This document shows, piece by piece, positions 1 through 10,864 of a DNA stretch of 64,000 nucleotides. Location of the stretch: positions 9,017,501 to 9,081,500 of the forward strand of contig NC_085120.1 in assembly GCF_030269925.1 (NCBI RefSeq), given 5' to 3'. The number at the start of each line of letters is the position of its first letter. Position 1 is the first letter of the stretch. Position numbers and translations under genes: made by a program. This DNA is from Bombyx mori (lineage: Eukaryota > Arthropoda > Insecta > Lepidoptera > Bombycidae). Below the pieces are notes generated by a model, which worked only from the letters and a program-made list of their open reading frames with translations, was not told the DNA's origin and did not search any database.

Positions 1-1
1 A

Positions 2-80
2 ATGAGGAGATTCGCAGAAGAACCAGAGTACCTGACATATAGCCCAAAGGATTGTAAGATTGAAGTGCCACGAACTTCTG
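2..80 (+). pseudogene. RTE-like LINE reverse-transcriptase C-terminal scrap
   Basis: From base 1 the plus strand reads NEEIRRRTRVPDI and then, after a one-base frame change near base 42, AQRIVRLKCHELL. This resembles the C-terminal part of RTE-type endonuclease-reverse transcriptases common in moth genomes, where a NDEIRRRTxxxDI motif is followed by a RxxxLKxxWAGH stretch. The frame change and the following stop show it is dead. It is cut by the window edge. Family assignment is from memory of the motif. Confidence 0.6.
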
Positions 81-89
81 ATCTCCTCG

Positions 90-1240
90 ATGTGTAGCGG
101 TTTTGATTAAATCACCATAATTCTATATTCGTATACATTTATCCGTGACTACGAAAACTGTTAGATATTCAAAAGGACCGAAATAATGTAATGACAATAA
201 AAAAACGCGAGATTAAACCATACAAGTACTTTAATTATGCACCCTAATTGAATGCCGCTGCTCTCCAATGGGCATACAGGTCAAAGTGTAATTTGCCTTA
301 GAATAACAACGGGTAATTCTTTCCAGTACAGATGGAAACCCGCGATTCCTTCCGTCCATCCAAAAAAGAGCCGTTTATCAACAGTAAAAATAACGTAATA
401 GTTTCCTATTTCAACTTGTCGATATCATTCGGAGCCAGTGAATGTCGAAAGATTTATACCGTATTCCCTGTGATCAAATCAAAAGATATGAATTCGTGGC
501 CAAATAAGTAAAATGATATTCGTAAATAGCTTGTCGTTTGATATTAGAAAGTGTATGAACGAACAAAAAAAAACATGAGAACAAAAGAGAAAGTTGGAGC
601 AATATGAGACTGGCTGTTTGTCGTCACGGACATGAAGCGAAGTAGTAGGTATGCCAAACAAACAATATAACTATTGAATCGTAAAGATTTTGTGTTGTTC
701 ATTTCGGTTTACATATTTGTTTGAGACGCTATCAAATATTAGCGTTTTAGTTACAAATGCGTTACTGTTATCGTGTTTATACATGTTGACCGTGCTGGCC
801 GTTTCAATTATCACAATAATAGAATGTGGAACCGGTTGTAATGTTATCGTTACGAGCGGTAACTAATATCGGACACGTCCGGCCCTTGCGGTGGGTCAAC
901 GCGCTCTGACACTCGGATACGGGCGTCGGCCGTGGATTCGATTTAAATGCATAATATGGTCACCATGCGGTCGCCTCCATTTTTTGTGGTACTTACTACC
1001 TCTAATGGACTTTCCCGTCTTCTTTCCGAAGCTATGTCGTTAGAAAACTGTATTGGCTCGTGTTCGTGTATTCAATACAGGTATAACGAGCCACTTAATT
1101 ACTGCTTATGCAATACGTTTTTTTTTTAATTCCATAGAAAGTCTGTCTTTGTCTGCCTATTCGTTGGTAACCTAAGGTGCTAGACGGGTAGTAGGGCTTT
1201 CCCGATCCATTCTCGGTCTCTTTCTCTCTCGGTTTCTTTT
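90..1240. other. Unique AT-rich sequence, no gene seen
   Basis: AT-rich DNA without a recognisable gene or repeat. The only compositional change is a short GC-rich patch around 870-935. Short open frames here have no recognisable motif. Confidence 0.5.
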
Positions 1241-1247
1241 AAGCATT

Positions 1248-1329
1248 TCAAGAACCGGTCAGTGTTCTTGTCGACGTGCAATTTAAACCACAACCCACTG
1301 AGTTTCTCGTCGGATCTTCTCAGTGGGTA
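1248..1329 (+). repeat. Bm1-like SINE core fragment
   Basis: It contains the diagnostic stretch cccactgagtttctcg followed by ggatcttctcagtggg, which is the hairpin core shared by the Bm1-like SINEs of this window. Flanking SINE sequence is missing or too diverged to follow. Confidence 0.6.
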
Positions 1330-1435
1330 CATGGTACAGTTTTAATGCAAGGAATCAACCAAGATTTGGGTAAAGAAAACTTTTAGCAATAAAACCGTTT
1401 ATTTTACAAATTATACCTGCCTGTTGACCGATTCA

Positions 1436-1760
1436 TGCTACGAATACCGAGGACTTCCATGAGAACTAACGAGTCCATTATAAGCTAAACATCCGAAAAA
1501 GGTTCTCTTCCGTCTGCCGTGAACGTGTTATGAACTTCATCGGACACATCATGCGGTCTCCCAGACATGAATTAGAGAAGCTCATGATTTCAGGTCGCAT
1601 AGAGGGCGAGCGCGCCGTGCGCAGAACACCAGCCAGATGGCCAGATCTAATAAGAGAAGCACTTGGTGGTAGTCTGTAGCATGCGGTCCATGCCACCCAT
1701 GATCGAACACAGTGGAAGAACGTAACAAGTGGTCGCGATCCTCAGTAGTGAGGGAACGAT
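1436..1760 (+). pseudogene. RTE-like LINE C-terminus, degenerate
   Basis: Three blocks can be read on the plus strand. The first, near 1438, is LRIPRTSMRTNESIIS. The second, near 1512, is RREVMNFIGHIMRSPRHELE. The third, near 1590, is GRIEGERAVRRTPARWPDL. Together they match the end of RTE-type reverse transcriptases (LRIPWTxxRTNESIL, then FGHVMRxxRxELLKLI, then GKIEGxRxxGRR). A frame change separates the first two blocks and stops follow after about 1675. A second copy of the same tail lies at 9914-10060. Minus-strand frames over this interval are shadows. Confidence 0.7.
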
Positions 1761-1789
1761 ATAGAAGAAGTTGACTGATTATCAATGTT

Positions 1790-2490
1790 AATTATGTTCT
1801 GGTGTGCCATAAAGTGTACCTTCTATTTTTCTGTCAAGATTTAATAAAATATGAAGGTGCGTTTTAATTAGACATAGCGGGCGATATCGCTACGTGGATG
1901 ACGCCGACCTCCCGTAGACATAAGGTCGAATTTTAATGTGTAACGGCTGTTCCACTATCGAAGCAGGACGCATGACTGATCCGCAGTCGTACCGTGCCGT
2001 TGGCTGTCAACAAGCCGTACGTACTATCTGATTACGCAAATTTTATACATTTTGCGTGTTTGATTATTATTAAACTATGTTTATTTTTTACTTTAGTTTT
2101 TTAATTAAACTATTATTCCTTCATAGTGAGAATTGTTCTTGAAAACGCGCTAAATGATGCGAGCTTAGACGACGCAGTGACGCGTGTGTTCCGGTTTGAA
2201 GAGTGGGACATTCGTTGCACTATACATCTATTTGAGATCACGATCTTATGTCTCGAATTGAGCTGCGGTGAGCGGTACTGAACACCAGAAGAGTGGCGAA
2301 TTCATTGTCCCGTCTCGACAATCAACAAGAAACGAATATTATTAAATTACGTAACGGGTTTATATTGTGATTTTTAATTTTAATCATTTCAGTGTGAGCG
2401 CTGTTGCAATTGCTATAACTACGGGTAGATCAAACAATAATATATATAGTACATATTTACTACTACTACTACTAAATAATAGTATTTCTT
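1790..2490. other. AT-rich spacer, possible very old repeat relics
   Basis: No gene was recognised. Around 1880-2000 the phrase acggctgttccac followed by acgcatgactg distantly recalls the BMC1-like unit, but similarity is too weak to annotate. The right end carries a TAC trinucleotide run (about 2457-2473) that belongs to the LINE tail annotated next. Confidence 0.4.
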
Positions 2491-2680
2491 CTTCTTTCTC
2501 TCCACTTTATCCCACTAGGTGCGGTCGGCACAGCGAATTTTTCTATTCGATTCTCTTCTATCAGCCGTCATTTCAACACTCACTTCTCTCTCTCTCATAT
2601 AGTCATTCACACACTCCATCCATGTCTTCTTCGGTCGACCTTTTCCCCCTCTATCTTGCACTACCATTTCCATACATACT
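2457..2680 (-). pseudogene. RTE-like LINE 3' end with (TAG)n tail
   Basis: The minus strand reads GKGRPKKTWMECVNDYMRER, then EVSVEMTADRRESNRKIRCAD and a stop at about 2515. This is the C-terminal signature of RTE-type LINEs (GRPKKxWxxCVxxDM, then ADRxxWRxxxRxADP). Beyond the stop, in element orientation, comes a short trailer ending in a TAG trinucleotide run, as RTE-class elements often end in a microsatellite instead of poly(A). The piece at 44050-44225 is a related fragment. Confidence 0.7.
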
Positions 2681-2759
2681 AAATAATAATATTTATATAA
2701 TTAAAATTACAATTGAAGAAAGTAAAATTGTAAATCAATTTAATTAAATAACTTGCTAC

Positions 2760-3660
2760 ACAGTTCTCACGATTTCTCGTTCTGTGTATCTAACGTAAAC
2801 AGTAAATAGAGATATAAACAGAGGTCTGGAAGCCACATTTGTGTTGTTGGACCAAACCAAGACCTGAATTTAATTAAACGCCCGTCAAAGGGCAAACGGT
2901 CTGGGACCCGAGTCTATGTTATATAACATTAGACTATGTCTGAATACATATATCGTTACGCTGTTTAGTTTGAAATATTGTAACACGCCGCCAACTTAAT
3001 TTAGGTTAATTAAGTTACAATTACCTTTCTTGTTTCATTGTTAACCTTTTTGTCTGAAGTAATTATAAATTCGTCATAATCTAGACCTGAAAGATGTCAT
3101 ATCCAAAACTAAAAAAATATACGTCATCTTTTTTTTTTTGAGCTAACTTTTTTGATTTTCTAATCATAAAAATAAAGTGAACAATACAATAACGTTTAAG
3201 AAAAAATAGCTAAATCGCTCGCATACAAAGCTTGCATAAAAGCAGTATTAAGTTTTTAAATATATAAATAGAGAGCCGATGAGGTTTTCTGAAACCTTGA
3301 CACGATTTGTTTTCCACAATCACTTTATGAACAATTCTGTTTGGCTCGACCCCCGCTTTGTATGCGACTACTATGACTAGATCATTCCATGAATTCCGAC
3401 AAGAAATATTCAATATAAAGGGAATCAAAAAAGGAGATTCTGGATCCGGAACATATGTTCTTAGTGGCCGTTAATAAATTTAAAAAAATACCTTTTAGCA
3501 CTTTTATGTGTGGGTAATAGTGTCAAATGCAATGCACGTAAAATATTTGCATCTCCCTAAAGTATTCGAATTGTTCTAAACGCCTGGTTTATTAGACAAT
3601 CCGAGTCAGTTGTATGCGGATCCAAGCATTCCTCTCTCTCTAGTGCAACTAAAATCTCAG
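2760..3660. other. AT-rich spacer, no gene seen
   Basis: Low-complexity AT-rich DNA. A minus-strand frame at 3210-3428 (72 codons) has no recognisable domain and no repeat match inside the window; I do not call it a gene. Confidence 0.45.
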
Positions 3661-3668
3661 TGCATTTT

Positions 3669-4115
3669 TCAAGTTCTTGTGATATTACAACGGAATCGAC
3701 TATAAACCGATGACACTATTTGTTTAATTACACTTTTGTCAAAGTCGTCTGACGCAGTTACTGTACATGGCCGATTGACGCTTTCTCGTGGAGAGCTAAC
3801 TTCTCCCTTTACACACTCATTTTTAATTTTGTCGACCGTTCTAACACTCACACCACATATCGCCGCAGCAAGTTCACGAGAACGGCAGAAATTAACACTT
3901 TGTATTAATTTGTATTTAGGATCTATTTTCATTTCAGTGAAAAAAATTAAAACATTGTTGATAACAACACGTGCTTGTGCCGGTATATTGATGCCAACAG
4001 GCAAAATATTATTTTTAATAAATTGTGCCGTTTTGATACAAAACGAAGGAGTAGCCATTGTGTCACTAAAGAAATTCAGAGAACGAATGCACAAAAACAA
4101 ATTTCTCTTCGACAT
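3669..4115 (-). pseudogene. Tc1/IS630-like transposase N-terminal fragment
   Basis: This is a 148-codon minus-strand frame. Residues about 45-65 (IPAQARVVINNVLIFFTEMK) and about 83-103 (ELAAAICGVSVRTVDKIKNE) look like the N-terminal DNA-binding region of a DDE_3/Tc1-like transposase, the second block being a helix-turn-helix. A plausible true start is the internal MATPSFC at about residue 20. The frame ends before any catalytic aspartates, so the gene is truncated. Its first codon touches the inverted repeat of the adjoining MITE at 4114, so the MITE may have landed in or at the end of this element. The exact family is not resolved. Confidence 0.5.
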
Positions 4116-4397
4116 ATGAGTCGACTATTATCAAAGGCGGCAATCTGACTTTTGGACAATGATTGGTAAATCAGAAAAACGAATTATTGACTTTGTATTC
4201 CATTGGCAGTCACAAAACTCTTCGGAACGACATCTTAGATAAATAACAGGTTAACTATTAACCTTTATTTAATGCAGGTTTTGAACCGTATTCTTTGAAG
4301 GAGACGATTATATTCAAATAAATCTGTATTGACATATCAATAAAATTTTTTTGTCCAAATGTACAGATTGCCGCCTTTGATAATAGACGACTCATAT
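4114..4397. mobile_element. MITE with 46 bp terminal inverted repeats
   Basis: The left end (4114-4159) and the right end (4351-4397) are near-perfect inverted copies, differing at a few bases and one indel. Both include tattatcaaaggcggcaatc in the proper orientations. The outermost bases, at and tat, fit a TA target duplication as in Tc1/mariner-type elements. The ~190 bp interior has no coding capacity. It is most likely mobilised in trans by a Tc1-like transposase, possibly the family represented by the neighbouring fragment. Confidence 0.85.
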
Positions 4398-4753
4398 ATA
4401 CTATGATTGCCTTCGATGACTCATTTGTTTCTATCGATAATGGCGTTGCGCCCGCGCAACATGCTCACCGCCCTAGCCCGGCTGTGCTTTATGACCCAAA
4501 CTGCAGCGACAAAATAACTCTACTATAGTCACGTTCCGAACACACCCTCGAATAAACAATCCTCTTCGTTTCCATTGTGTGTGAACGACAAATAAAAACC
4601 TCTTTTGTTTTTGTGTACGCACGGAAACACTCGAAATATGCGATTGGCCACGCCGTCCTATCCCGACCACGATACGAATTGTCGAAGCAGCTCTTGAACG
4701 AGAATGGAACGTTTTTAATAAAACGTTTTAGTATCCGATGGGAATGCAAAATG

Positions 4754-4842
4754 GTACTGGTTCGCCACTGCCTTTCCAGTTTCACCAGGGCAGGTGGGCA
4801 AGCAAAGGCTCAGTCAGGAGGGGTGGGATTTACTAACAGACT
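4754..4842 (-). repeat. Jockey-type LINE 3'-terminal fragment
   Basis: The plus strand contains cctttccagtttcaccaggg, then gcaaaggctcagtcaggagg, matching the last ~90 bp of the LINE seen complete at 61660-64000. The poly(A) tail and the upstream part are missing. Confidence 0.75.
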
Positions 4843-4984
4843 TGTGTTTTAATGGTTCCTCGTGCATATCAGAATTGGGTATGCCGTTGTCCACCATGAG
4901 TCATGAGATCTATTCGGGTATGCTCGAAACATGCCCATTGTAAAACAAGTTGGAGGACAAATGATAAATACGCTCTCATCGCTG

Positions 4985-5260
4985 GATATGGGTACTTTTA
5001 GCTACCTCAGGCACCGGTCACCGTCAACCTTCGTCGTAAGCGACGGGTTCGACGAGTAAACTAACTCATAGACACAGCCCACTGATTTTCTCACCGGATC
5101 TTCTCAGTGGGTCTTCGATCCGGCGGTAGATTGTGCGAAGCACTGCTCTTGCTTGGGCTGATACTAGTAACGTCCCCAGATTAGAGCCCTGTGAGCTCAC
5201 CTACTCGCTCGGTGAATCTACTATGACTCCTCGAGGTCACTAGAATAGGTACTTAAAATT
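4985..5260 (+). mobile_element. Bm1-like SINE, diverged
   Basis: In order it shows a caccggtcaccgtc block, a degraded form of the long hairpin (cgtcgtaagcgacgggttcg), the core hairpin cccactgattttctcaccgg...tctcagtggg, then gcgaagcactgctcttg and gtgagctcacctac. This is the same order as the better copy at 51529-51850. Several indels mark it as old. Confidence 0.7.
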
Positions 5261-5840
5261 AAAAAAAAGAGCTGGATTCGATTGAATCGCTTTAAAGCTC
5301 TAAATAAATTCTATTCGAATTAAAGTTTGAAGACCAGTACGTCTCTGTTGTCGGGTTTTTTATATACATAAAACACTCCGCGCGCGAAGCCTTTAAGTTC
5401 CGTGAGCTAAAACCGGTATGTGAACGTCCCTCATATTTAGCGCTAGTAACCAAGAAAGTCCATTAAGGATGCGGGACGTCAGCACCTAAGGACGCTCAAT
5501 TGGATAAACCGCTTCCATTTACGCGAGAGACAGTTTGGGTTTAAAAAATTCAGGCAACGTACGCTAATAAAAACTGTAATTACGAACTCTGAATTAAAAT
5601 TCAACCGGAGCGTTTTCTCCCGAGATTCGTTAAGTTGTAATTAAAAATTTCACGTTTCGAAAGGGTTTCGTAGCGCTGCGGTCTCGTACCCGCGTCACCT
5701 GTTCGCAGTTATTTTTCCAGTAAATAATTGACAAGCAGACGAGGGTAGGACGATATCCGTGTGCTCTATTCCTCCAAGTTTCCGAAACGTGGCGAGCTAA
5801 TACGGCTCATGGTGTTGATGGACCGTCTTTTTTAAAAAAA
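5260..5840. other. Unique spacer, no gene seen
   Basis: Mixed-complexity sequence without recognised repeats or coding motifs. Confidence 0.4.
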
Positions 5841-6081
5841 AATTATTGCCTAGATGTGTGGACGAGCTCACAGCCCACCTGGTGTTAAGTGGTTACTGGA
5901 ACCCATAGACATCTACAACGTAAATGCGCCACACACCTTGAGATATAAGTTCTAAGGTCTCAGTATAGTTACAACGGCTGCCCCACTATTCAAACCGAAA
6001 CGCATTACTGCTTCACGGCAGAAATAGGCGGAGCGGTGGTACCTACCCGTGCGGACTCACAAAAGGTCTTACCACCAGTAA
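5841..6081 (-). mobile_element. BMC1-like 3' unit, full length
   Basis: It reads from the A-tail side (cctagatgtgtggacgag) to the fixed far end ccaccagta. The A-tract is interrupted (T-run, then A-run), which suggests an older insertion. Naming as BMC1 LINE 3' end is from memory; the repeat itself is certain from the other copies here. Confidence 0.85.
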
Positions 6082-6089
6082 AAATGTAA

Positions 6090-6710
6090 GGCCGTTGTTG
6101 GCCTGATAAGCGACCTTTATAATTTGTGTTGAGCATTTTATGGATATTGCATAAGATTAACGTTGCTTCATGTGATTATTGTGAAAAGTCACATGCGTTT
6201 TGGGATACGGGGAAGAAATTTCTAGTCCTCGAAAAAAATATATTTTCATAATTAGTTATCGTGACTAAAATTTTTGATGCTAAGACTTTTACTGCTGTTA
6301 GGGTATATCTTGTGAGGCGGCACGTATAGGTAGGCAAAATTATAATATAATAAAAAAATGAGAAAAGCACCTCCGAGTCAATGAAAGTAATTTACGATAA
6401 CTCAGAAACCCGCTTACAGTTTTCAAATCATATTTTCATTCGGTCATGAGTTTCATAGCTTTTGAATACGTTCTCGGGCAAAATTAATTTCTCTCTCTGT
6501 ACGTCAAGTACCCATATACGTTGAAGGGGCAATATAAAACTTATTAAATACGTTTAGTTTTAGATTTGTACGTTAAACCAAAATAGGTACTACATAACAC
6601 AACAAGTCGCAGTCCATTATCTTTGTATTATATAATAGACGTCTGAGAATTTTCCTTAATATCCTTGCAGCCGGCTTCCTAGGCTCTCAGTTGGGATAAA
6701 GGGAATATAA
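6090..6710. other. AT-rich spacer, no gene seen
   Basis: AT-rich sequence with short frames only; no repeat family recognised. Confidence 0.4.
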
Positions 6711-6713
6711 ACA

Positions 6714-6960
6714 TTTTTTTTATTGCTTAGATGGGTGGACGAGCTCACAGCCCACCTGGTGTTAAGTGGTTACTGGAGCCCATAGACATCTACAACGTAA
6801 ATGCGCCACCCACCTTGAGATATAAGTTCTAAGGTCTCGGTATGGTTACAACGGCTGCCCCGCCCTTCAAGCCGAAACGCATTGCACTGCTTTACGGCAG
6901 AAATAGGCAGGGTAGTGGTACTTACCCGTGCAGACTCACAAGTCGTCCTACCACCAGTAA
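6714..6960 (-). mobile_element. BMC1-like 3' unit, full length
   Basis: A complete copy from tattgcttagatgggtgg to ccaccagtaa. It carries a small private insertion beside the cgcattactgc motif (cattgcactgc). Confidence 0.9.
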
Positions 6961-7194
6961 CAATAACTAACTTGCATTGAAGTTAATATTTTGATGTTAC
7001 AAGTTGCCAATCCAGGTTTGTTTTATTATATCTTAAAGTCTTAATTATCTACACTAGTATTGTAAATATAAAAGTTTTTATGGTATGCTGTTGATTACGC
7101 GATCACGTAAAAATGGCACAAAAATAGTTTGTAGCTTAGATTAAACCATGCTTTTTAGCGTAGTAAAAGACATGTCCACGGCAGCTGTATGCTA

Positions 7195-7385
7195 GTAATC
7201 CCGAGGGGCTATCCTAATTTCACGGACTTGTAAGCCGAGCTTACGAGGCTCAACCTGGTGACTTTGCTAACACTAGCCTAACAAGGGCAGTGCTTCGCTG
7301 AAGCTACCACCGCGTACCGATCGAAATTTCGACTCACTGCGGAGATCCGGCGACACACTCAGTTGACTGCTGAAACTGAGTATAT
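7195..7385 (-). mobile_element. Bm1-like SINE, old copy
   Basis: Recognised by gaggctcaacctgg, gcagtgcttcgctgaagc, and a decayed core hairpin (gactcactgcggagatccgg, then cactcag). It lacks the 5' part of the SINE. Confidence 0.65.
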
Positions 7386-7537
7386 TTACTGTATATTTGA
7401 TGTTTGAGTATGTTTGCTGGTTCGTGGTTTTACGTACCAACAGATTTATAAATCGACTGGTGGTATATGGACCACAGACACAAGTAACAGTAACACAAAC
7501 AACTCCTTGACCCGATAAAATGTATTTCACCTATACT

Positions 7538-7791
7538 TCTATACTAATATATAAATAATCTACAGGGTTTTTTTACGGATGTTCCGTTATAACTACTGAA
7601 CTATGCATCCCCTTGACTTGAGACTTGGTATTTATGTAGAAAATACATGTACTTAATGGATAGGTTAATATTTATATGAGTGTGGGACTCCCTACACCAG
7701 TTGCGAGGGTGTTAATGATGAGAATCTTTGTGGGGGTGAGAAATAATAATGTTAATTTTAAATGCCCAGCGAAGCGGACGGGTACAGCTAG
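7538..7791 (+). mobile_element. Helitron-like element, 254 bp
   Basis: It starts TCTATACTAATATATAAAT and ends gcggacgggtacagCTAG followed by T. The TC start, CTAG end and 3'-flanking T are the Helitron hallmarks. No coding sequence is present, so it is non-autonomous. The 5' flank is T where A would be expected, so the exact left base is uncertain. Confidence 0.7.
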
Positions 7792-7794
7792 TTC

Positions 7795-8340
7795 TTTATA
7801 AATTCACAAATTTAAATGTAGTGAAACCGCCAGGCGCTATGTGTATTATTCGGTAAAAACGCCCTCTTAATAAATATTATTAAATGTCACTGAATTTAAA
7901 TTAAAACTTCACACATTCCACGCTATCAATATAGGATGTGTTTCGTCCTTTCCGAGCCCGTTTTTAGAGAAGGTCACACACTGTTGTCGACCTTAAACCG
8001 CTATTTATGATGCCTCCATTACCAGGAAAATATATTTAGGTTACCAATTTTATTATCTTGCCGGTGGTATCCTACGAATCCGTCTACGTCAAATTAATAA
8101 TAAATAAATTTACGCAGAATATCACGTATAGGAAATGTAGTATATTCGGAATAATTATAACAGTATTTTACATTTAGTTTAGGGAACGATCTTCTGCTCA
8201 TTTATGTAAAGCTTTCCCTCTTTAAGAACGGTTAGCTGGTAGATAACTCAATTGTTGAGTTAAGCTCGCCATTTTATAACTTTTCGCAATTATTGTATTG
8301 TATTAACTGTGTGTACAATATAAAAGAAGAATAAAGAACG
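7795..8340. other. AT-rich spacer, no gene seen
   Basis: No recognised repeat or gene. Confidence 0.4.
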
Positions 8341-8344
8341 ATTT

Positions 8345-8541
8345 TCTTTTTTATTGCTTAGATGGGTGGACGAGCTCACCGCCCACCTGGTGTTAAGTGG
8401 TTACTGGAGCCCATAGATATCTACGACGTAAATGCGCCACCCACCTTGAGATATAAGTTCTTAGGTCTCAAGTATAGTTACAACGGCTGCCCCACCCTTC
8501 AAACCGAAACGCATTACTGCTTCACGGCAGAAATAGGCAGG
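8345..8541 (-). mobile_element. BMC1-like 3' unit, missing its 5' ~45 bp
   Basis: It is well conserved from the T-run through acggcagaaataggcagg, then departs abruptly into unrelated sequence (atagatctcttctcgg). It is one of the minority of copies that do not reach the usual far boundary. Confidence 0.9.
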
Positions 8542-8871
8542 ATAGATCTCTTCTCGGTGCAGCTGTTCACTGAACAGATAGGTACCACAACTTGAGTTTC
8601 CCGAATTACCTTGACATAAGGTTTGAGGTCTCTGTAACTACTTCTATATTAAATTTTCAGAAGCGATATTCCAAGATTACGCAACCCTATTTACCTCCTA
8701 ACTCCTGAAACTCAGCCAACAAGTTACATAAATTCTAATATATTATTCAACGTTCACATAAAACCCCTCTAATGAATATGAGAAAGTTTTAACTAATATT
8801 CGATTCTGACGGTGACCTGTCTTTCGTATTGAGCGATAAACTGGTAAATTGTCCCAGACCTATTATTATTA

Positions 8872-9259
8872 TCTAATATATAAAATTCTCGTGTCACAAT
8901 GTTCGTTCCCATACTCCTCCGAAACCGCTGGACCGATTCTCATGAATTTTTTTATGCATATTCAGTAACCCTGAGAATCGGCTACTATCTATTTTTCATA
9001 CCCCTAAGTGATTAGGGTTGTCCACCCCTAACATTTTTTTTTTATTTGGACTTTTTTTTTGTTATAATGAGGTATTATGTGGTTGAATGAGGTTTTGTTA
9101 TTTTTATTATATATTCCCTCATCGTTCACAGCACTACATACCTCTTTCACTCATTTACCACATCCTTACACACTTACAATAAGTTATATTTTTTTTTCTA
9201 CATTAGAAATTCGCTAGAAATCTTATATATGGCAAAACAATGTTTGACGGGTCAGCTAG
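8872..9259 (+). mobile_element. Helitron-like element, 388 bp
   Basis: It begins TCTAATATATAAAATTCTCG, includes gaaaccgctggaccgattct, and ends acgggtcagCTAG. The 3' end is followed at once by the TC start of the next Helitron-like element. A 3'-end fragment related to this family lies at 60790-60852. Confidence 0.75.
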
Positions 9260-9506
9260 TCTCTATATATAAAAATGAATTGCCGTTCGTTAGTTTCGCT
9301 AAAACTCGAGAACGGCTGGACCGATTTGGCTAATTTTGGTCTTGAATTATTCGTGGAAGTCCAGGGAAGGTTTAAAATGTGAGAAAATATAAAAAAGCTC
9401 GGAATTATATAAAAAAACAAACAATTTTGTTTTTCCTTTGATGTGTCCCCTTGATGTGTCTTTTATTTATCGATTGAGGCACTACGAATTCTGCCGGGTC
9501 AGCTAG
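9260..9506 (+). mobile_element. Helitron-like element of the 'gctggaccgatttggct' family
   Basis: It starts TCTCTATATATAAAAATG and ends ctgccgggtcagCTAG, followed by T. Sister copies are at 29523-29807 and 56851-57155. This one has a short internal deletion relative to them: it lacks the segment between gatgtgtccc and the final tcttttatttatc. Confidence 0.8.
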
Positions 9507-9646
9507 TAATAAATAATATTTAACTACACTATACACTCGATATTTCATTTATTTGTATTAATGTGTGACATAATACACTTAGAGATGAACTCAACTCATA
9601 ATTTAAAAATGCGATCATGTAATTAATATGTAATACAGTGATCTTT

Positions 9647-9894
9647 TACTGGTGGTAGGACCTCTTGTGAGTCCGCGCGTGTAGATACCACCACCCTACC
9701 TATTTCTGCCATGAAGCAGTAATGCGTTTCGGTTTGAAGGTTGGGGCAGCCGTTTTAAGTATACTGAGAACTTAGAACTCATATCTCAAGGTGGGTGGCG
9801 CATTTACGTTGTAGATGTCTATGGGCTCCAGTAACCATTAAACACCAGGTGGGCTGTGAGCTCGTCCACCCATCTAAGCAATAAATAAATAAAA
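9647..9894 (+). mobile_element. BMC1-like 3' unit, full length
   Basis: It runs from tactggtggtaggacctc to catctaagcaataaataaat, with the A-rich tail on the right. It lies directly before an RTE-like LINE tail. Confidence 0.9.
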
Positions 9895-9913
9895 TTAATT
9901 TATGTATCGTAAC

Positions 9914-10060
9914 TCGTAGCCAGATGGTCAGATCTAGTAAGAGAATCACTTGGTGGTAGTCTGTACCATGCGGTCATGCCACCCATGATCGAACACAGTG
10001 GAAGAACGTCACATGTGGTCGGGATCGTGAGGGAACAATATAGAAGAAGATGTGTTGTCC
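9914..10060 (+). pseudogene. RTE-like LINE 3' tail
   Basis: The plus strand reads ARWSDLVRESLGGSLYHAV, then a frame into MPPMIEHSGRTSHVVGIVRE. The nucleotide sequence matches the end of the 1436-1760 fragment, and both finish with gagggaac and atagaagaag. It is a 3' remnant only. Confidence 0.65.
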
Positions 10061-10860
10061 TGATATTGATATCCCCTCTACGTGTAGTAGTCGATGCTCT
10101 GATAAAAACGCACCATGTAATAGTTTCTCTGTTGCTAAGCGACACACCAGAGGTCGGTGGCGGCCGCGCAATTAGCTCCGCGTGCAGCTCTCATTCTCGA
10201 CAGAACAAAGACCCCCTATCCAGGTCAGCTGTGATTAGACGGAAGCCGCGCTCCCTAGACGCCGCAGGGAGACTCCCTTGCGTTGAATACGTTTCCATAT
10301 TACCAATTAACATGGAAAATATAAATTAGAAATATCGTCTGCAGAGAAACAAATTTGCGATGCCAAGTTATTTGCGTGTACTTACGTAGCGGTCAACGAT
10401 ATGCTTATATACAATATTATAATTAAACCGGCCACTAGTGCCAGTGGTGGATGTTTTGAAACTCTGCTCTGAATGTTTATTGTTCTATTTACAAGATTAC
10501 TAAAATCCTAGAGAATAAGGTTTTGTTTTCAATCGTTAAGGTTTCTAATAAAAAAAAATCACAAATAATAAATATATCATCGTTATCATCGCGCCGTAAT
10601 ACATACATCAAGCTGTTTACGACAGTTGAAATCGCGACTGATCAAATCTTCTACAGATTATAAATGAATAAGCTTATCAATGCTGCATACATTCATTCGT
10701 AATTTTAGTTTCGTCAAAAAAGAAAATTGCTAGATAGCAATTTCTCGAGAACAATTCGAAGTTAATTTTCTGCAATAATTCATACGTCTGGCCCTTGAAA
10801 GCCGTCTCGGGAACGTGCGTTTCTTTATTTATAATGAAAGTCTAGACACAGAAAAAGAAA
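10060..10860. other. Unique spacer, no gene seen
   Basis: The interval 10140-10290 is more GC-rich than its surroundings and keeps an open plus frame, but no motif is recognisable. The rest is AT-rich. Confidence 0.4.
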
Positions 10861-10864
10861 TGGT

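Noticed and set aside
1880..2000. Possible very old BMC1-like unit
   Set aside because: Only two short words match; not enough to separate from chance.
2367..2747. 126-codon plus-strand frame
   Set aside because: It is antisense to an RTE-like LINE C-terminus that reads clearly on the minus strand.
3549..3706. Short minus-strand frame (SQELEKCTEILVALEREECL)
   Set aside because: Open for about 50 codons only, no start, no motif, and not in frame with the transposase fragment next to it.
8362..8595. Frames inside BMC1-like units (also 9976, 37321, 43524, 49717)
   Set aside because: The same repeat gives the same peptides wherever it lies; they reflect the non-coding 3' unit.
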